Source: an uncultured Alphaproteobacteria bacterium
GTDB lineage: Bacteria > Pseudomonadota > Alphaproteobacteria > Rhodobacterales > Rhodobacteraceae
Length of the DNA: 32,435 nucleotides
Assembly: GCA_913031285.1 (NCBI GenBank)
Contig: CAJWEI010000040.1
Location: 1 to 32,435, forward strand
Direction: 5' to 3'
Part shown: in pieces, positions 17,319-25,306 of the stretch
Position numbering within the stretch: the first letter of the stretch is position 1
Layout: every line of letters starts with the position of its first letter
The notes under the pieces: model-generated
Seen by the model: the letters and a program-made list of their open reading frames with translations, nothing else
Told to the model about the DNA's origin: nothing
Databases searched by the model: none
Translations under genes and position numbers: made by a program

Positions 17319-17412
17319 TCTGTTGTCTCCTCGAACATTTTATCTTGATTTTAAAAAAATTACATCTCAGGATACGATACTAAGTCTCACAAAATGAAAT
17401 ATATAAGTCAAT
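17319..17412. promoter_or_regulatory. Divergent promoter region frmA / iclR-type regulator
   Basis: The 94 bases between frmA copy B and the regulator are the only space for both promoters and for any autoregulatory operator. The GTCTCC stretch next to frmA reads GGAGAC on the minus strand, a good ribosome site. A repeated GATAC (GGATACGATAC, about 17372-17382) lies in the middle. No confident -35/-10 boxes were assigned. The first 23 bases belong to the repeat, and the rest is unique. Confidence 0.4.
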
Positions 17413-18171
17413 ATGCATATTGATAGATTAATAACACTACTAGAACTTATCGCTGTAGCTGGCCGACCAATCTCTCCAGCTAGACTACAAAAAGCAACTA
17501 GCCTTCCAAAAGCTACGTGTTACCGGCTAATTCAAACTCTTCAAGATCATAATTTGGTTGAATCCCGTGACGATTCTGGAAAAGTAGAAATCGGTGAAAG
17601 ACTGATCCGCATCGCTCTTTTAGGGAAAGCAGATGTAGACGTACGAAAATCATCTGCACCGTTACTGAAAAATGCAGCTAATGAATATAACGAAACAGTT
17701 TTTTTGGCACGCTTTCGTAAAAGGGATGTCGAAATCATTCATGTTGAGACGCCCGATGATCCTGCCCGAGCATTCATACATCCTGGACTGGGAATACGGC
17801 CAATGCACGCCTGCTCCTGCTCAAAAGCAATTGCTGCTTTCACCGAACCAGACTTCCAAGACCAAATCTTATCTGGTAGCATGAGGCAATACACTCAGTA
17901 CACCAAGGTATCAGAAAAAGAACTACGCAAAGAATTTGCGACGATCTTAGAGCGAGGATTCGCTGACTGCGACCAGGAAATAGATATGGGAATAGCCAGC
18001 GTCGCAGCACCTATCTCAATTGGGAATATCGGCGCTACTTTTAGCGTTGGCGCTGTAGGGCCAATTCGAAGATTTCAAAAAGAGTGCCGCCAAAAAATTG
18101 GTCATAAACTAATAACGCTATCTAAGAGAATTAGTGGCGCAATACAACTATGTAACGTTGCGGAGGTTTAA
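17413..18171 (+). CDS. IclR-family transcriptional regulator
   Basis: DNA-binding regulator of 252 residues with the IclR architecture: an N-terminal winged helix-turn-helix (about 5-60; ISPARLQKATSLPKATCYRL) and a C-terminal effector domain (about 75-245) with the family pattern PMHACSCSKAIAAF and DxExxxGxxxxAxPI-like DCDQEIDMGIASVAAPI. The ligand is a small molecule that cannot be read from sequence. Its position between the divergent frmA copy and the co-oriented mtoX makes it the likely local regulator of the methanethiol cluster, with methanethiol, formaldehyde or a sulfur compound as possible inducers. No ribosome site is evident before ATG 17413, so it may be translated leaderless or at low level. 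Confidence 0.93.
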   Translation: MHIDRLITLLELIAVAGRPISPARLQKATSLPKATCYRLIQTLQDHNLVESRDDSGKVEIGERLIRIALLGKADVDVRKSSAPLLKNAANEYNETVFLARFRKRDVEIIHVETPDDPARAFIHPGLGIRPMHACSCSKAIAAFTEPDFQDQILSGSMRQYTQYTKVSEKELRKEFATILERGFADCDQEIDMGIASVAAPISIGNIGATFSVGAVGPIRRFQKECRQKIGHKLITLSKRISGAIQLCNVAEV

Positions 18172-18266
18172 AATTTGCCTCTGCCAAATATCCTGTTAGA
18201 AAATAAACTAATAGGCAAAATCACCGCCTTGGAAACAAGGTATTTATTCTAAACTGGGAGAAAACA
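18172..18266 (+). promoter_or_regulatory. mtoX leader with overlapping hairpins
   Basis: The 95 bases before mtoX contain several inverted repeats: TTTGCCT (18174-18180) with AGGCAAA (18213-18219); CCTGTTAG (18192-18199) with CTAATAGG (18208-18215, one G-U pair); and CCTTG (18227-18231) with CAAGG (18236-18240) around a GAAA tetraloop. The first two share three bases, so they compete at that edge. GGGAG at 18256-18260 is the mtoX ribosome site. They may be operators or RNA structures; no T-run marks a terminator. Confidence 0.35.
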
Positions 18267-19667
18267 ATGAACTTAAGACCTGATCCAACATTTCACGCTT
18301 CACCAAAGCTTGCAATGGAGGCGCCTGCTGAAAACTACGCTTTTACTGTAATGTTCAGCCGCGACCAATCACAGCCTGATGGGATAGCCGTAATTGACTT
18401 AAAAAAAGGTTCTGACACTTATGGCCAAGTCGTCCATAAGGTGATTGTTCCAAATAAAGGGGACGAATTCCATCACTTCGGCTGGAATGCGTGCTCTTCG
18501 TCTTTATCACCCCTAACAGGCCATGCATTTCTTGAGCGGCGGTACTTGATTGTACCTGGCATTAGATCTTCTAGAATTTACGTAATAGACGTAAAAGATC
18601 CACTGAAAGCTCATATTCATAAGACTATTGAACCTGAAGAAGTATTTTCTAAGACGGGTTATTCACGTCCTCACACAATCCACTGCGGTCCCGAAGGTAT
18701 TTATGTATCATGCCTAGGAGGCGGTGGAGAAGACGGAACAGACGGTCCTCCCGGTATTTTCATAATGGATTGCGAAACATTCGACATAATCGGTCAATAT
18801 GAGATGGACCGCGGAAAGCAAGACAAGCATTATGATTTCTGGTGGAACTTACCTCAAAACTATATGGTGAGTTCTGAATGGGGCTTACCACCACAATTTG
18901 AAAATGGGGTCGTACCAGAGGATTTACTCAGCAATAAATACGGTCATTCAATACATTTCTGGGACCTTAGGGCGCGTAAGAATATCCAAACTATCGATTT
19001 TGGTGAAAATTATCAAATGGCTCTGGAGATTCGTCCCGCTCATGACCCAACCAAATCTTATGGTTTCTGCGGAGTTGTCGTTGACACAACAAACCTGCAA
19101 GGCGCAATCTTTACATGGTGGCGTGATGATGACGGTGTGTGGCAGTCCAAAAAAACAATAACCATTGACCCTCGCCCAGAAGACCCTGCAAATCTGCCTC
19201 CTCTTTTGCAGGGGTTTGCCGCAGTCCCTCCACTGATTACAGACATCGACCTCAGTCTAGATGACAAATATCTATATGTGGCCTGCTTCGGATTAGGTGA
19301 AATGCATCAGTATGATGTATCAGACCCTATGAATCCAGTTCTCGCTGGTAAAGTAGAATTGGGCGGTATTGCGAAAGGGAAAAAGCATCCAAACGGAAAA
19401 GATTTTGTTTATGGCCCTCAAATGGTTGAGATTAGCCGTGACGGGAAACGTGTATATTGGACAAATTCTCTTTATTCGACCTGGGATGATCAGTTTTACC
19501 CTGGCGAGGAAGGAGGCCAAATGGTTATGGCCGACGTAGGTGAAAATGGGGGACTAACATTGAACAAAGATTTTTATGTCAATTTCCCAAAGGGGCTCCG
19601 CACACACCAGATACGGCTGGAAGGTGGAGATTGTTCAACCGACGCCTTTTGCTATCCTTCGGTTTAA
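18267..19667 (+). CDS. mtoX: Methanethiol oxidase (SBP56 / selenium-binding protein family)
   Basis: SBP56-family protein of 466 residues. Characterised members (Hyphomicrobium MtoX, human SELENBP1) are copper-dependent methanethiol oxidases turning CH3SH, O2 and water into formaldehyde, H2S and H2O2. Family hallmarks seen: HHFGWNACSS (H69, H70, C76, the latter matching the selenium/thiol-binding cysteine of SELENBP1), SRPHTIHCGP (H136, H139), LITDIDLSLDDKYLYVACFG, QYDVSDP, and the C-terminal GGDCSTDAF. There is no signal peptide, unlike the periplasmic Hyphomicrobium enzyme, so it should be cytoplasmic. GGGAG precedes ATG 18267 by 6 bases. Neighbours for formaldehyde, sulfide and persulfide disposal match its products. 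Not every SBP56 protein has been assayed, so substrate is strongly suggested, not proven. Confidence 0.92.
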   Translation: MNLRPDPTFHASPKLAMEAPAENYAFTVMFSRDQSQPDGIAVIDLKKGSDTYGQVVHKVIVPNKGDEFHHFGWNACSSSLSPLTGHAFLERRYLIVPGIRSSRIYVIDVKDPLKAHIHKTIEPEEVFSKTGYSRPHTIHCGPEGIYVSCLGGGGEDGTDGPPGIFIMDCETFDIIGQYEMDRGKQDKHYDFWWNLPQNYMVSSEWGLPPQFENGVVPEDLLSNKYGHSIHFWDLRARKNIQTIDFGENYQMALEIRPAHDPTKSYGFCGVVVDTTNLQGAIFTWWRDDDGVWQSKKTITIDPRPEDPANLPPLLQGFAAVPPLITDIDLSLDDKYLYVACFGLGEMHQYDVSDPMNPVLAGKVELGGIAKGKKHPNGKDFVYGPQMVEISRDGKRVYWTNSLYSTWDDQFYPGEEGGQMVMADVGENGGLTLNKDFYVNFPKGLRTHQIRLEGGDCSTDAFCYPSV

Positions 19668-19678
19668 ATTAGCCTTAA

Positions 19679-20350
19679 ATGGCTGATGAAGTAATATCAA
19701 TAACGGCTCTTTGGTGGGCCGTTATTTTTTCCGGTGTGTACCATGGCGTTAATCCAGGTATGGGTTGGCCACTTGCAGTTTCTGCAGCCTTAATGGAGCG
19801 GAAGAATACTTCGCTGGCGCGAGCTCTAGCAATGCTAGCGGCAGGCCATTTCTTGGCCATGGTTGCTATATTATTGCCATTTTCAATAATGATTTTTCTT
19901 GTTGATTGGGAAACAGAGATCCGCATCGGCGCCGGTATCTTAGTAATAGTCATGGGTATATATCTTTTACTCAACCAAAGACATCCGAAGATTTTGGGTC
20001 GCATACATCCTGCGCGCCTGGCTCTTTGGTCATTCCTCGCCGCCATGGCTCATGGTGCCGGATTAATGCTTGTACCAATTTATCTTGGAATCTGTAGTAT
20101 TGATCCAGAAGACACGGGTCATTTAGCTACCCAAATATTAATGTCAAACAATATTTCTACCGCATTTACAGTAGCCGCAGCTCATACTGCTTCAATGACC
20201 CTTGCTGGCGGAATAGTTGCAGTTTTAGTACATGCTTGGCTTGGATTAACCTTTATTTCAAAAACATGGTTCAATCTGGATATCATCTGGGCACTCAGTT
20301 TAGTCTTAGTTGGATGTTTTGGTATTTATTCTGGTTACTATGGGCATTAA
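19679..20350 (+). CDS. Polytopic membrane protein downstream of mtoX
   Basis: Integral membrane protein of 223 residues with about six hydrophobic helices. The first helix contains GVYHGVNPGMGWPLAV, a His/Gly/Pro pattern recalling the HX4DH-type first motif of NiCoT, HupE/UreJ and UreH-like metal transport proteins. Further histidines lie in membrane segments (AAGHFLA, MAHGAGLM, AAHTASM). It starts 11 bases after mtoX and is surely co-transcribed. Possible roles are supply of copper to methanethiol oxidase or movement of a sulfur compound. The family assignment is by motif resemblance only. The final residues (YSGYYGH) are cytoplasmic or periplasmic and short. Confidence 0.75.
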   Translation: MADEVISITALWWAVIFSGVYHGVNPGMGWPLAVSAALMERKNTSLARALAMLAAGHFLAMVAILLPFSIMIFLVDWETEIRIGAGILVIVMGIYLLLNQRHPKILGRIHPARLALWSFLAAMAHGAGLMLVPIYLGICSIDPEDTGHLATQILMSNNISTAFTVAAAHTASMTLAGGIVAVLVHAWLGLTFISKTWFNLDIIWALSLVLVGCFGIYSGYYGH

Positions 20351-20371
20351 ATTAAGCTTTAAGGTGCTAGT

Positions 20372-21154
20372 TTAACCCAAGCGACCATAAAAAGTCATTC
20401 GCGCCTGCTCAGACAAGGAAATGCCAGGCTCCGAGTTATAGGCAAGCACCACGAGAATCCGTGTTTGATTACCAATAGTCGGGGTAACCCTGTGCATTGA
20501 GTTACGGCCACGGAATAGCATCAAGGTACCCGCATCTACATATAAAGATATCGGCTCACGTGCACCATCAACATAGGCCTCAACCTCATCATAATTCATA
20601 TCACCAGTTTCAGCAGATCTTAAGTCTTTGACATAATCAAAGCTCCCACCACCTTCAGGTGATTGAAGAAGAAGTGTAATTGCAAATTCTGAATTGTCAA
20701 AATGCCAGTTTAGCTCTTGCCCCTCGTTTGCATAATGCACATTGATCGATGAGAGCGGGTCCGCATATTCGTAAAGCTCTGAAACACCAACCACACTACA
20801 AACAAAGTTCCGAAAAATATCACTATCATAGATAGTTCTTAAGCCAGACATGGTTGGAATTTGGTCTGTCGTAATGCAGCCCTTAGAGGAACTCACCTTA
20901 CGGTTTTGGATATGACTTTCAGGCAAATTATCCTGGTGTGGTGTGAGATAAACGCTATGTTTTGCAGATGTATAATAAGCAAGCTCTTTTCGGTCTTCAG
21001 CCTCTGCTGCCAAATCTTTGACAGCCTGCTCTGTGAGAAACCTTTCTAACATTAAGACACCTTCAGTCTCAAAAATATTTTTGCAAGACTTCGCAAAACT
21101 TTGCGTTTGAATAGGGCAAGATTTAAGATTAACAATGCTAGACACACTACTCAT
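20372..21154 (-). CDS. Fe(II)/2-oxoglutarate-dependent dioxygenase
   Basis: Non-heme iron oxygenase of 260 residues with a double-stranded beta-helix core. The iron facial triad is visible as HFD (H151, D153) and MHRVTP (H221). R232 (NQTRILVVLAY) is the likely 2-oxoglutarate-binding arginine. The overall pattern, including GGGSFDYV and LMLFRGRNSMHRV, resembles the group that contains BesD/HalD amino-acid halogenases, but those have Gly in place of the triad Asp. Keeping D153 points to hydroxylation or another oxidation. The substrate is unknown. It converges with the mtoX-membrane protein operon and is probably unrelated to it. Two ATG choices are possible near the N terminus; the first is used. 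Confidence 0.85.
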   Translation of the reverse strand: MSSVSSIVNLKSCPIQTQSFAKSCKNIFETEGVLMLERFLTEQAVKDLAAEAEDRKELAYYTSAKHSVYLTPHQDNLPESHIQNRKVSSSKGCITTDQIPTMSGLRTIYDSDIFRNFVCSVVGVSELYEYADPLSSINVHYANEGQELNWHFDNSEFAITLLLQSPEGGGSFDYVKDLRSAETGDMNYDEVEAYVDGAREPISLYVDAGTLMLFRGRNSMHRVTPTIGNQTRILVVLAYNSEPGISLSEQARMTFYGRLG

Positions 21155-21318
21155 TCGGGGTCCATTCTTTTACAACACAGATATACTAGACCACCAAAAT
21201 CTGCAGGACAAGGTTATGTATTCCCAGTATTTAGACAGAAACGTAAGAATGTTAGTAACGAATAAACTTGTCACTCTGCAAACAGACTTATATCTGCATA
21301 TCTTAAAGGAGTGCTGTT

Positions 21319-22425
21319 ATGAGCATGAACACATTTGGGCATCTGTTTCGTGTCACAACTTGGGGTGAAAGCCACGGGCCTGCAATTGGTGCTACAGTTG
21401 ATGGTTGCCCTGCAGGCATAAAAGTGGATGAAACAATGCTGCAACATTGGTTGGACAAACGCAAACCTGGCCAAAGCAAGTTTACGACCCAGCGGCGGGA
21501 AGCAGATAAGGTAGAAATTCTGTCCGGTGTGTTTGAAGGCAAAACAACTGGTACGCCCATACAGCTAATGATCCGTAATACTGATCAACGCTCGAAAGAT
21601 TATGGCAACATCTCGGAAACATTTCGACCAGGTCATGCCGATGTTACTTATTGGCAAAAATATGGTGTACGCGATTATAAGGGTGGAGGGCGCTCGTCTG
21701 CGAGAGAAACTGCATCGCGCGTCGCGGCTAGCGGTATCGCACGTGCTGCTTTGGCTCAGCTTGTACCTGATTTGCAGATCCAAGGCTATATGGTTCAGAT
21801 GGGAACACGTCATATTGATCGGTCTAAGTTTGACTGGGATCAGATCAACCAAAATGATTTCTGGGTACCAGATGCGACCGCAGCCGTTGATTGGGCGCAT
21901 TATCTTGACGATATACGAAAGTCACATGACTCGGTTGGTGCTATGATCGAAATTGTTGCAAGAAAAGTACCTGTAGGATTGGGCGCACCTATTTACAACA
22001 AGCTTGATACTGACCTGTCAGCTGCGATGATGTCTATCAATGCAGTAAAAGCTGTCGAAATTGGTGAAGGGCTAGCCGCGGCCGGCTTAAGAGGGTCCCA
22101 AAATGCAGATGAGATCTTTATGGGAAAAGATGGTCAACCTGTCTATTCTTCCAACCACTCAGGTGGCATTTTAGGCGGAATTTCAACAGGACAAGAAATT
22201 GTAATCAGATTTACGGTCAAACCAACATCCTCAATACTGACACCACGCCAATCAATAACAACATCCGGCCAACCAATAAAAGTTGTCACGAAGGGACGAC
22301 ACGACCCCTGCGTTGGAATACGGGCAGTTCCTGTTGGCGAAGCAATGATGGCTTGTACACTCTTAGACCATTTTCTTCTTCATCGCGGGCAAATGGGCCA
22401 AGACAATGGTGGCAAGATCGGCTAA
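21319..22425 (+). CDS. aroC: Chorismate synthase
   Basis: Last enzyme of the shikimate pathway: converts 5-enolpyruvylshikimate 3-phosphate to chorismate with reduced FMN. The 368-residue protein has the three family signatures: [18 protein letters not shown] near the N terminus, [16 protein letters not shown] in the middle, and [17 protein letters not shown] near the C terminus. Length is normal. AAGGAG lies upstream of ATG 21319; a second in-frame ATG two codons later is possible. It is a single-gene unit between a divergent dioxygenase gene and a convergent EamA transporter. Confidence 0.98.
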   Translation: MSMNTFGHLFRVTTWGESHGPAIGATVDGCPAGIKVDETMLQHWLDKRKPGQSKFTTQRREADKVEILSGVFEGKTTGTPIQLMIRNTDQRSKDYGNISETFRPGHADVTYWQKYGVRDYKGGGRSSARETASRVAASGIARAALAQLVPDLQIQGYMVQMGTRHIDRSKFDWDQINQNDFWVPDATAAVDWAHYLDDIRKSHDSVGAMIEIVARKVPVGLGAPIYNKLDTDLSAAMMSINAVKAVEIGEGLAAAGLRGSQNADEIFMGKDGQPVYSSNHSGGILGGISTGQEIVIRFTVKPTSSILTPRQSITTSGQPIKVVTKGRHDPCVGIRAVPVGEAMMACTLLDHFLLHRGQMGQDNGGKIG

Positions 22426-22438
22426 AGAAAACTTGAGC

Positions 22439-23308
22439 TCACCTGCTCTCTTGCTTGGATAACTGAACAGCCAGAATTCCGCCAGTAATAATAAAAACAC
22501 CAATAAAGTCGCGAAAAGTAACCACTTCATCCAAAATAATATTTGCAATTAAAACGCCAAAGAATGGATTTAGGAAATGGAACGTCGCGGCCTTTACCGC
22601 TCCGATCCTGTTCACCAAATTAAACCAAATAAACGTTGCCAATAAACCCGGTACTAGAGTGGTGTAAATAAACGCAAGCGCAAAAGGCCAACTCCAAGTC
22701 ACAGACATGTCCTCAAAGACTAGCGATACTAATCCAAGGCAGATAGATCCAACAATCATCTGCAATCCAACGATCATCAGTACATTGCCAGAAGCGCTCG
22801 CACCGCGTACGGCCAGAGTGGCAATTGTCAAAGCTGCAGCACCCAAAATACATAGTATAATTCCAAATGTATCTACGCCAATTTTAATGCGCTCCCCCAT
22901 TATGACAACCACACCAAAGAAACCTAGGAATAGTCCCAAAGCACCAAGAGAAGATAGGTGCTCACGGAAAATTACCCAACCAGCAAAAGCCACCATTAAA
23001 GGCATAGAGGAGGCTATGATTGATGCCAAAGACGCTTCAATGGTTTGCATCGCAAAAAAATTCAAACCAAGATAAAGCGCGTTCTGGAATATACCAAAGA
23101 CAATGGTCGCTTTCCATTGAGCTTTCGTCAGATGAAAGTTTTGGCCAAGCCATCTTGCAATCAAAATGCCAATGAGTCCAGAAATTAAAAATCGGATCGA
23201 CAGAGCGCCGAGAGGAGCAGCGCTAGCAACTATAATACGCGCAGAGCTAAAAGCGGATGACCACATTAGGGCAAAAACAATACCCATGGCCAAAGAGCGT
23301 ATGTCCAT
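22439..23308 (-). CDS. EamA/DMT-family transporter
   Basis: Drug/metabolite transporter superfamily protein of 289 residues with about ten transmembrane helices arranged as two EamA repeats (roughly 5-135 and 150-285). The first repeat starts with GIVFALMWSSAFSSARI, a common DMT opening. The second ends with FLNPFFGVLIANIILDEVV, typical of the C-terminal EamA motif. The substrate cannot be assigned; relatives export amino acids or other metabolites. Its stop is 13 bases from that of aroC (convergent), with no clear terminator between. The ribosome site before ATG 23308 is poor. Confidence 0.9.
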   Translation of the reverse strand: MDIRSLAMGIVFALMWSSAFSSARIIVASAAPLGALSIRFLISGLIGILIARWLGQNFHLTKAQWKATIVFGIFQNALYLGLNFFAMQTIEASLASIIASSMPLMVAFAGWVIFREHLSSLGALGLFLGFFGVVVIMGERIKIGVDTFGIILCILGAAALTIATLAVRGASASGNVLMIVGLQMIVGSICLGLVSLVFEDMSVTWSWPFALAFIYTTLVPGLLATFIWFNLVNRIGAVKAATFHFLNPFFGVLIANIILDEVVTFRDFIGVFIITGGILAVQLSKQESR

Positions 23309-23356
23309 CGTTAAATCCCAATTGAAAAACTAATTTTTTGCATAGATTTATAAAAG

Positions 23357-23388
23357 TGAAAAAGGGCCGCTTACGCGACCCTTTTTTG
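23357..23388 (-). terminator. Rho-independent terminator of the HU gene
   Basis: A 12-bp stem pairs AAAAAGGGCCGC (23359-23370) with GCGACCCTTTTT (23375-23386) around the loop TTAC. The single mismatch becomes a G-U pair only in minus-strand RNA, and the minus transcript then ends in a U-run. It lies just downstream of the HU stop codon. On the plus strand it also has a T-run and could stop transcription entering HU from the other side. Confidence 0.85.
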
Positions 23389-23405
23389 TTTTTATGTCAA
23401 ATAAC

Positions 23406-23693
23406 TTAAGCGTTAACGCTATCTTTAAGCGCTTTTGCAATTGTCATTTTAACAACTTTATCAGCTTCTTTTTTAAACTGTTCACCTGTTGCAGGGTTAC
23501 GAACCATGCGCTCAGGGCGTTCTCGGCATGAAATTTTTCCCACACCAGGTAAAGTTACAGCACCACCGCCAGAAACTTCGCGAGTAATCAGATTACACAT
23601 GGCATCTAGAGCGCCACTTGCAGATTTCTTATCCGATCCCATTTCCTCAGCAAGAGCTGCAACTATTTGTGTTTTTGTCATCGGTTTAGACAT
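23406..23693 (-). CDS. HU-family DNA-binding protein
   Basis: Histone-like nucleoid protein of 95 residues. It has the HU helical N-terminal part (MTKTQIVAALAEEMGSDKKS) and the beta-arm DNA-binding region with the RNPATGE motif, here VRNPATGEQF. A Cys in the ISCRERPERM segment occurs in the arm. AAGGAG lies 7 bases before the ATG at 23693, a strong ribosome site fitting high expression. A terminator follows at 23357-23388, so it is monocistronic. Could be HU or a closely related paralogue; IHF is less likely given the sequence. Confidence 0.96.
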   Translation of the reverse strand: MSKPMTKTQIVAALAEEMGSDKKSASGALDAMCNLITREVSGGGAVTLPGVGKISCRERPERMVRNPATGEQFKKEADKVVKMTIAKALKDSVNA

Positions 23694-23821
23694 TATTTTC
23701 TCCTTAGCTGCCCAACATTTGGGTCCTCACTTGGTGACTCTAACTGCATATAGCGGGATAATACAAGAAATAGAGGGCTCCAAAAGCCAAAATACATCCT
23801 TTTTTCCCATGTTTAGACAAA

Positions 23822-25306
23822 TTATAGAAAGGCAGTCTGATCAAAACTACGTAATTTCCGGCTATGAAGCCTATCAAGAGGCATGTTTCGCAAACTTTCC
23901 ATCGCCTTTATCCCAATCATTAAGTGGCGCGACACCTGTGATTTGTAAAAATCCGACGCCATGCCTGGTAATTTTAGTTCTCCATGAAGTGGTTTATCTG
24001 AAACACAAAGCAAAGTTCCATAAGGAACACGAAAGCGGAAACCATTGGCTGCAATTGTTGCGCTTTCCATATCCAGGGCAATCGCGCGCGACTGACTAAG
24101 TCGACGAACTGGCCCAGAGTTATCTCGCAGCTCCCAGTTCCGGTTATCGACCGTAGCGACTGTTCCAGTACGCATTATTTTCTTGAGATCATAGCCCTCA
24201 AATTTGGTAACTTGCGCCACAGCCGTCTCAAGGGCAATTTGTATTTCAGCAAGAGCTGGTATGGGAACCCAGACAGGAAGATCATCGTCTAGAACTTTGT
24301 CTTCGCGGACATATGCATGGGCCAGTATAAAATCACCCAGATTCTGACTGTTCCTCAATCCAGCACAATGCCCAACCATCAACCAAGCATGTGGGCGCAA
24401 GACAGCAATGTGGTCGGTCGCGGTCTTTGCATTGGCAGGCCCAACACCAATATTTACTAAGGTAATTCCATTTCCGTTCGCTCTTTTTAAATGGTAACTG
24501 GGCATCTGAGGTGTATTTTTTATCGGCGGAATGATCTGATCACTTTTAACAATTTCATGATCTCCACAACTCACGAAACTATTGTATCCACTGTCAGGGT
24601 CATCAAGCATTAAGCGGGCATATGCCTCAAATTCAGCAACGTAAAATTGGTAGTTTGTAAACAGAACATAGTTTTGAAAATGTTGTGGGTCTGTTGCGGT
24701 ATAATGGGAGAGTCGCGCAAGGGAGTAATCAACCCTCTGAGCAGTAAATGGCGCAAGCGGTAGAGAATGCCCATTGTCTCGGTTAATATTGCCATCAACT
24801 ATATTATCGTTGATGCTTGATAGCTCAGGCACATCAAAAACATCCCGCAAGGCAAAATCCATCATTTTATCGTCTGAGTTTAAAACATCAGCGTCGTTTA
24901 TAATTGCGAAATGGATTGGAATAGGTGTGCCCGAAACGCCAATCGTTACTGCGATATTATAATTTTTAAGAAGGAGGCCAATCTGCTCAATAAGGTAATT
25001 AGTAAAAAGATCAGGTCGCGTAATCGTTATTTCATAAGTTCCAGGCGACGAAATGTGGCCGAAACTTAGTCGAGAGTCCGCCTTTACGAAGCTATCTATT
25101 TGAATACGAATTTTAGGGTAAAAAGCTTGGTATCTATTTCCATCAGAACCTTTTTTCGCAACCTTGAAGAATTGAAAGTTCAAAAACTCTATGCTCTGAC
25201 TGTAGAGCGTCTGAAGTTTTTTTACAGCAAGAGTAGGGTCTGTAAAATTTTCATCATCGTGCCGGTCAGGAGTGATAATATTTGCGCTACTTTTATAAAT
25301 TGACAT
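23822..25306 (-). CDS. amn: AMP nucleosidase
   Basis: Hydrolyses AMP to adenine and ribose 5-phosphate in the cytoplasm, a route for purine salvage and AMP-level control. The 494-residue protein has both parts of the Amn family: an N-terminal regulatory region (about 1-190, with LARLSHYTATDPQHFQNYVL at its end) and a C-terminal phosphorylase-like catalytic domain. Conserved blocks include NIGVGPANAKTATDHIAVLR, HAWLMVGHCAGLR, LDMESATIAANGFRFRVPYG and LCVSDKPLHGELKLPG. Length matches the family. It stands alone; the 660-base gap upstream must contain its promoter. Confidence 0.97.
   Translation of the reverse strand: MSIYKSSANIITPDRHDDENFTDPTLAVKKLQTLYSQSIEFLNFQFFKVAKKGSDGNRYQAFYPKIRIQIDSFVKADSRLSFGHISSPGTYEITITRPDLFTNYLIEQIGLLLKNYNIAVTIGVSGTPIPIHFAIINDADVLNSDDKMMDFALRDVFDVPELSSINDNIVDGNINRDNGHSLPLAPFTAQRVDYSLARLSHYTATDPQHFQNYVLFTNYQFYVAEFEAYARLMLDDPDSGYNSFVSCGDHEIVKSDQIIPPIKNTPQMPSYHLKRANGNGITLVNIGVGPANAKTATDHIAVLRPHAWLMVGHCAGLRNSQNLGDFILAHAYVREDKVLDDDLPVWVPIPALAEIQIALETAVAQVTKFEGYDLKKIMRTGTVATVDNRNWELRDNSGPVRRLSQSRAIALDMESATIAANGFRFRVPYGTLLCVSDKPLHGELKLPGMASDFYKSQVSRHLMIGIKAMESLRNMPLDRLHSRKLRSFDQTAFL

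Larger units (their letters stand above)
16147..17341. repeat. Direct repeat, copy B (1,195 bp)
   Basis: Apparently identical to 13413-14607. The left edge abuts a run of six A (16141-16146) and a 13-base inverted repeat, CCCAT-CGT-ATGGG at 16128-16140. The right edge falls in GAACATTTT just upstream of frmA copy B. No target-site duplication, transposase or terminal inverted repeats were seen at either edge. Confidence 0.93.

Noticed and set aside
13413-17341. A composite transposon flanked by the two repeats
   Set aside because: The repeats carry a metabolic gene, not a transposase, and no terminal inverted repeats or target duplications were seen.
20372-21154. Assignment of the dioxygenase as an amino-acid halogenase
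   Set aside because: The triad aspartate D153 is present; halogenases of the BesD/HalD type have Gly there to make room for chloride.
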